From Rhodospirillaceae bacterium (GTDB taxonomy: Bacteria; Pseudomonadota; Alphaproteobacteria; UBA8366; GCA-2717185), in assembly GCA_018660965.1 (NCBI GenBank), contig JABJJH010000349.1, positions 1 through 7,460 on the forward strand: a stretch of DNA of 7,460 nt. The letters run 5' to 3'. The notes beneath the pieces were generated by a model that saw only the letters and a program-made list of their open reading frames with translations, did no database searches and had not been told where the DNA came from. Below are positions 5,114-7,460 of this stretch, in pieces (the first letter of the stretch is position 1; the number at the start of each line of letters is the position of its first letter). The translations under genes were made by a program, and so were the position numbers.

Positions 5114-5770
5114 TTATTTCCCTGTCTTGGGATTTTTGTGCATCTGACGCAATGTCCAGCCGACACGGTGCAGCGCCATTTTAATCTGGTTCGCCGTCAT
5201 GTAGGGCTCCAGTTCATCGGCGCCGGCCATGGCTTTGTTGTGACCCTGGTTGGCGGCCAGCCGCAGCCATTTGTAGGCGTTCAGCAAATCTTCGTTTCGG
5301 CTGGCGATTTCCGCGTTCGACGCCTTTGTTTTCTTGTCACGGAAGTCCATGTATTGCGCGCCAAGCATCATGCCGAGATTGTATTGCGCGATGGCGACGT
5401 CGGCTTCCGACGATAAAAGATACAGCGTCCGGGCGCGTTTGAAATCCACCTTTACGCCGAGGCCGGCTTCCAGCATGACGCCCATGTTGTTCATGCTGGT
5501 GGCTTCGCCCCGCTCGGCCCAGTTATTGAACCAGGCGAAGGCTTGCTTGTATTCCTTCGCCTTGAACAGCGCGCAACCGGCCTCCATCAAGCCGTCGCAG
5601 AACATAAAGACCTCAATGTCCGGGATGCCCTGAATTTTGGTTAAATCGGGCGCCTTGGTTTTGCTTGCGGCCAAGGCCGGGGTTTCGCTCGAGGCCAAGA
5701 CCGGGGTTTCGTTCGCGGCCCAAGCCGGAAACGCGAACGCGACAAGAATTAAAATAACGAATTGACGCAT
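5114..5770 (-). CDS. Secreted Sel1-like (TPR-type) repeat protein
   Basis: A 218-residue protein with a signal peptide (MRQFVILILVAFAFPAWA, cleavage near residue 18), so probably periplasmic. A low-complexity segment follows with near-repeats ETPVLASS and ETPALAAS (21-36). The body contains alpha-helical Sel1-like repeats, about 72-107 (KQAFAWFNNWAERGEATSMNNMG...), 108-140 (DFKRARTLYLLSSEADVAIAQYNLG) and a degenerate one at 163-185 (NAYKWLRLAANQGHNKAM). Cys58 and Cys66 lie before the first repeat and could form a disulfide. Such solenoids generally bind other proteins or peptides; no enzyme motif is present. ATG 5770 is chosen because it places the signal peptide at the N-terminus and AAGAGG lies six bases upstream; a longer frame from 5818 would overlap the preceding gene. 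It sits between the CoA-transferase (44 bases upstream) and the barrel-protein genes, an odd place for an exported protein. Confidence 0.85.
   Translation of the reverse strand: MRQFVILILVAFAFPAWAANETPVLASSETPALAASKTKAPDLTKIQGIPDIEVFMFCDGLMEAGCALFKAKEYKQAFAWFNNWAERGEATSMNNMGVMLEAGLGVKVDFKRARTLYLLSSEADVAIAQYNLGMMLGAQYMDFRDKKTKASNAEIASRNEDLLNAYKWLRLAANQGHNKAMAGADELEPYMTANQIKMALHRVGWTLRQMHKNPKTGK
5669..5728 (-). repeat. 24-bp tandem repeat, about 2.5 copies, within the Sel1-repeat gene
   Basis: Units at 5669-5692 and 5693-5716 (plus-strand GGCCAAGRCCGGGGTTTCG followed by YTCGM) differ at three or four positions, and a half unit follows at 5717-5728. A more diverged half copy precedes it at about 5650-5668. 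The unit is a multiple of three and encodes the eight-residue repeat ETPxLAxS just after the signal peptide, so copy changes would keep the frame. Confidence 0.7.
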
Positions 5771-5814
5771 CAATGGCCTCTTACCTGATGATATTTTCAC
5801 GCCATTATATGTAG

Positions 5815-6993
5815 TCATGCGGTCTTGACGACGCCATCGGAAATAAGCGTTGCAATTTCACCATCGTCATAGCCGTGTTCGCGCAGAATAGCTTCACTGT
5901 GTTCGCCGACCAGGGGGGACATGGAGAGCGGCTTGCCTTGCTCCAGCGGCATGATCCCCGGCGCGTTCGGCACCGGCACGCGGCCGATTCCCGGTTGATC
6001 CAGCCACGTGAACAGCCCCGTGGCCTTGACCTGGGGGTGTTCCATGAACTCGGCGTATTCATTGACCTTTTCGTGCATGATCCGGGCTTTCGCCAAATGT
6101 TCGCAGAAATAGTCCGAATTTTTCTGGCGAAAGGCGTCCTGCACGATGGGGAGAAGTTCAATTTGATTTTCCAGACGGGCGGCGTTGTCGGCGTATCGCG
6201 GGTCGTCGCGAAGGTGATTGAGATCCAGCATGTCGCACAGGGGCGCCCATTCGCTTTCCTTGAATAAAATGAAATAAATCCAGCCGTCCGATGTTTCGAA
6301 CGAACCCGACGGCAATCGGCCCGGCTTTGGGTCGCCGCCGTCAAGATGCGACATGATCACGCGGATTGTCTGCAGGCAAGCTGTGCCCTGCATCAGGCTG
6401 ACGTCGATGTGACGCCCCTTGGGTTCGTTTCGTTTGGCGTAGAGCGACACCGCCACGGCCTGAAAGGCGTACAGCGATGTCGTCATGTCGCTGACGATGA
6501 CGCCGACGCGGTGGGGAATTTCATCGAAACCTTTGTTTTGCGACATCAATCCCGTGAAGGCTTGCAGGATTGGGTCCATCGCGGGCCGTTCTCGATAGGG
6601 GCCGGTTTGCCCGAACCCGGAAATGGACAGGTAAATGACGCCCGGATTGATCGCCGAGACCGCGTCATACCCGAAACCGAGACGGTCAATAACGCCGGGC
6701 CTGAATCCCTCGATGAAAACATCGGCGTCGGCCACCAGACGTTCCACGGCCTTTTTGGCGTCGTCGTTTTTCATGTCGAGGGCGATGCTGCGCTTGCCAA
6801 GGTTGGCGGGGACGGAAAACGCCGAGTGGTCTTCGTAGCGCGTGGAAATAAACCGCGACCAATCGCCGCCATGCGGCTCCACCTTGATGACATTCGCGCC
6901 ATACTGCGCCAGCAACATGGCTGAATAGGGACCGGCCACGCCCTGGCTTAAATCCACGACCTTGATGTCCTTGAACGGCGCGTCGTAGCTCAT
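5815..6993 (-). CDS. CaiB/BaiF (family III) CoA-transferase
   Basis: A 392-residue cytoplasmic enzyme of the formyl-CoA/L-carnitine CoA-transferase family, which moves CoA between carboxylates without ATP through an aspartyl-CoA anhydride. Family hallmarks are VVDLSQGVAGPYSAMLLAQYGANVIKVE split over 12-39, NLGKRSIALDMK (64-75), DVFIEGFRPGVIDRLGFGYD (91-110), SISGFGQTGPY (123-133), and the catalytic aspartate in VIVSDMTTSLYA, which falls at residue 169, the same number as in Oxalobacter formyl-CoA transferase. KGRHIDVSLMQG also follows the family pattern. Length is normal (380-430). ATG 6993 is preferred over a frame beginning at 7035 because AGGGAA lies nine bases upstream and the protein then begins right before its first strand. 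It is the first gene of the minus-strand operon, divergent from the acyl-CoA dehydrogenase. Donor and acceptor acids are unknown. Confidence 0.92.
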   Translation of the reverse strand: MSYDAPFKDIKVVDLSQGVAGPYSAMLLAQYGANVIKVEPHGGDWSRFISTRYEDHSAFSVPANLGKRSIALDMKNDDAKKAVERLVADADVFIEGFRPGVIDRLGFGYDAVSAINPGVIYLSISGFGQTGPYRERPAMDPILQAFTGLMSQNKGFDEIPHRVGVIVSDMTTSLYAFQAVAVSLYAKRNEPKGRHIDVSLMQGTACLQTIRVIMSHLDGGDPKPGRLPSGSFETSDGWIYFILFKESEWAPLCDMLDLNHLRDDPRYADNAARLENQIELLPIVQDAFRQKNSDYFCEHLAKARIMHEKVNEYAEFMEHPQVKATGLFTWLDQPGIGRVPVPNAPGIMPLEQGKPLSMSPLVGEHSEAILREHGYDDGEIATLISDGVVKTA

Positions 6994-7017
6994 GTTCCAA
7001 TTCCCTGGCCAATTAGG

Positions 7018-7045
7018 TTGATTGATCCCGGTCAATCGCGATACT
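7018..7045 (+). promoter_or_regulatory. Candidate promoter with overlapping operator-like dyad in the divergent intergenic region
   Basis: GATTGA-TCCCGG-TCAATC (7020-7037) is a perfect 6-bp inverted repeat around a 6-base centre, the size of a TetR/GntR/MarR-type operator. It overlaps a possible promoter for the rightward gene: TTGATT (7018-7023) and GATACT (7040-7045) with a 16-base spacer. Lying 25-45 bases before the CoA-transferase start and about 55-70 before the dehydrogenase start, it could control both. No regulator gene is in the window, and no good -10 for the leftward operon was found. Confidence 0.35.
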
Positions 7046-7091
7046 CAGGTGGCGTAAGCGTCGCGCCGCCGCGTTTAAACGAGTCGTATCA

Positions 7092-7460
7092 ATGGACCTG
7101 CACTTTTCAGCAGAATATCGAGCATTTCAAGAAGAAGTCCGTACCTTCGTTCAGGACCACCTGCCGCCGGACATTCGCGAAAAGGTCCGCAAGGGTCTGC
7201 GGATCGAAAAGGAAGACGTGCACCGCTGGCAGGATATTCTGGCCAAACAGGGGTGGTTGGTCCCGGCCTGGCCGGTGGAGCATGGCGGCACAGGGTGGTC
7301 ACAGGTCGAACGCCATATATTCCAGGAAGAACTGGCGCGGGGCGGGGCGCCGTCGACCAGCCCGTTCGGGGTCAGCATGGTCGGACCCGTGATCTACACC
7401 TTCGGCAGCGACGCGCAGAAACAATATTATCTGCCGCGCATCGCCAATAATATCGAGTGG
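7092..7460 (+). CDS. Acyl-CoA dehydrogenase, N-terminal part (runs off the window)
   Basis: An open frame of 123 codons from ATG 7092 to the window end, without a stop. It begins MDLHFSAEYRAFQEEVRTFV, the all-helical N-terminal domain of FAD-dependent acyl-CoA dehydrogenases, and continues with GWLVPAWPVEHGGTGWS (54-70), FQEELARGGAPS and MVGPVIYTFGSDAQKQYYLPRI, a canonical run leading to the substrate/FAD-binding middle domain. The spacing and the Trp-Pro-x-Glu-His-Gly-Gly-Thr-Gly-Trp block resemble the large-subunit type acting on dicarboxylyl- or alicyclic-CoA (pimeloyl-CoA dehydrogenase-like), but the catalytic part is not visible. The Shine-Dalgarno is weak (GAG at 7081-7083). It is divergent from the CoA-transferase, with 98 bases between the starts. 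Confidence 0.9.
   Translation, partial: MDLHFSAEYRAFQEEVRTFVQDHLPPDIREKVRKGLRIEKEDVHRWQDILAKQGWLVPAWPVEHGGTGWSQVERHIFQEELARGGAPSTSPFGVSMVGPVIYTFGSDAQKQYYLPRIANNIEW

Noticed and set aside
1..7460. Mobile element, CRISPR array, tRNA/rRNA or phage signature
   Set aside because: No transposase or integrase motif, terminal inverted repeat, regularly spaced repeat or RNA-gene fold was seen on either strand.

Overview
The window looks like a chromosomal segment of a Gram-negative alphaproteobacterium. The evidence is a small protein resembling the C-terminal zinc-binding module of GcrA (an alphaproteobacterial cell-cycle regulator), a PEP-CTERM surface protein, and CoA-ester catabolic genes with GC-rich, third-position-GC codon use. 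No RNA gene, CRISPR array, insertion sequence or attachment site was seen.

Layout. (1) Positions 1-760 are clearly richer in A+T than the rest. They hold the possible 3' end of an unidentified gene (2-172), an acyl carrier protein (178-414), and two short open frames (407-544, 519-662) that look like gene remnants. This resembles the edge of a surface-polysaccharide or exosortase-type cluster. (2) 769-972 encodes a 67-residue GcrA-like zinc-module protein with its own candidate promoter and a good intrinsic terminator. (3) 1300-2175 encodes a secreted choice-of-anchor-L protein with a C-terminal PEP-CTERM sorting signal, closed by a very strong UUCG-loop terminator. (4) 2340-3923 encodes a benzoate-CoA-ligase-family enzyme on the plus strand. 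(5) After an AT-rich convergent junction come four minus-strand genes that read as one operon from right to left: a CaiB/BaiF (family III) CoA-transferase (6993-5815), a secreted Sel1-repeat protein (5770-5114), a single-domain dimeric alpha/beta-barrel protein (5068-4715) and a tandem two-domain member of the same family (4648-4007). (6) Divergent from this operon, an acyl-CoA dehydrogenase begins at 7092 and runs off the window. The shared 98-bp intergenic region carries an operator-like dyad.

How the genes may work together. The ligase, CoA-transferase, acyl-CoA dehydrogenase and the two EthD/DUF4286-like barrel proteins form a coherent CoA-thioester catabolic neighbourhood, probably for an aromatic or alicyclic carboxylate. 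The substrate cannot be read from the sequence. The left side (ACP and PEP-CTERM protein) belongs to cell-surface biology and is probably functionally separate. The most unusual item is the free-standing GcrA-like zinc module. Nothing seen amounts to a clearly new multi-gene system; the barrel-protein operon and the mini-GcrA protein are the best leads.
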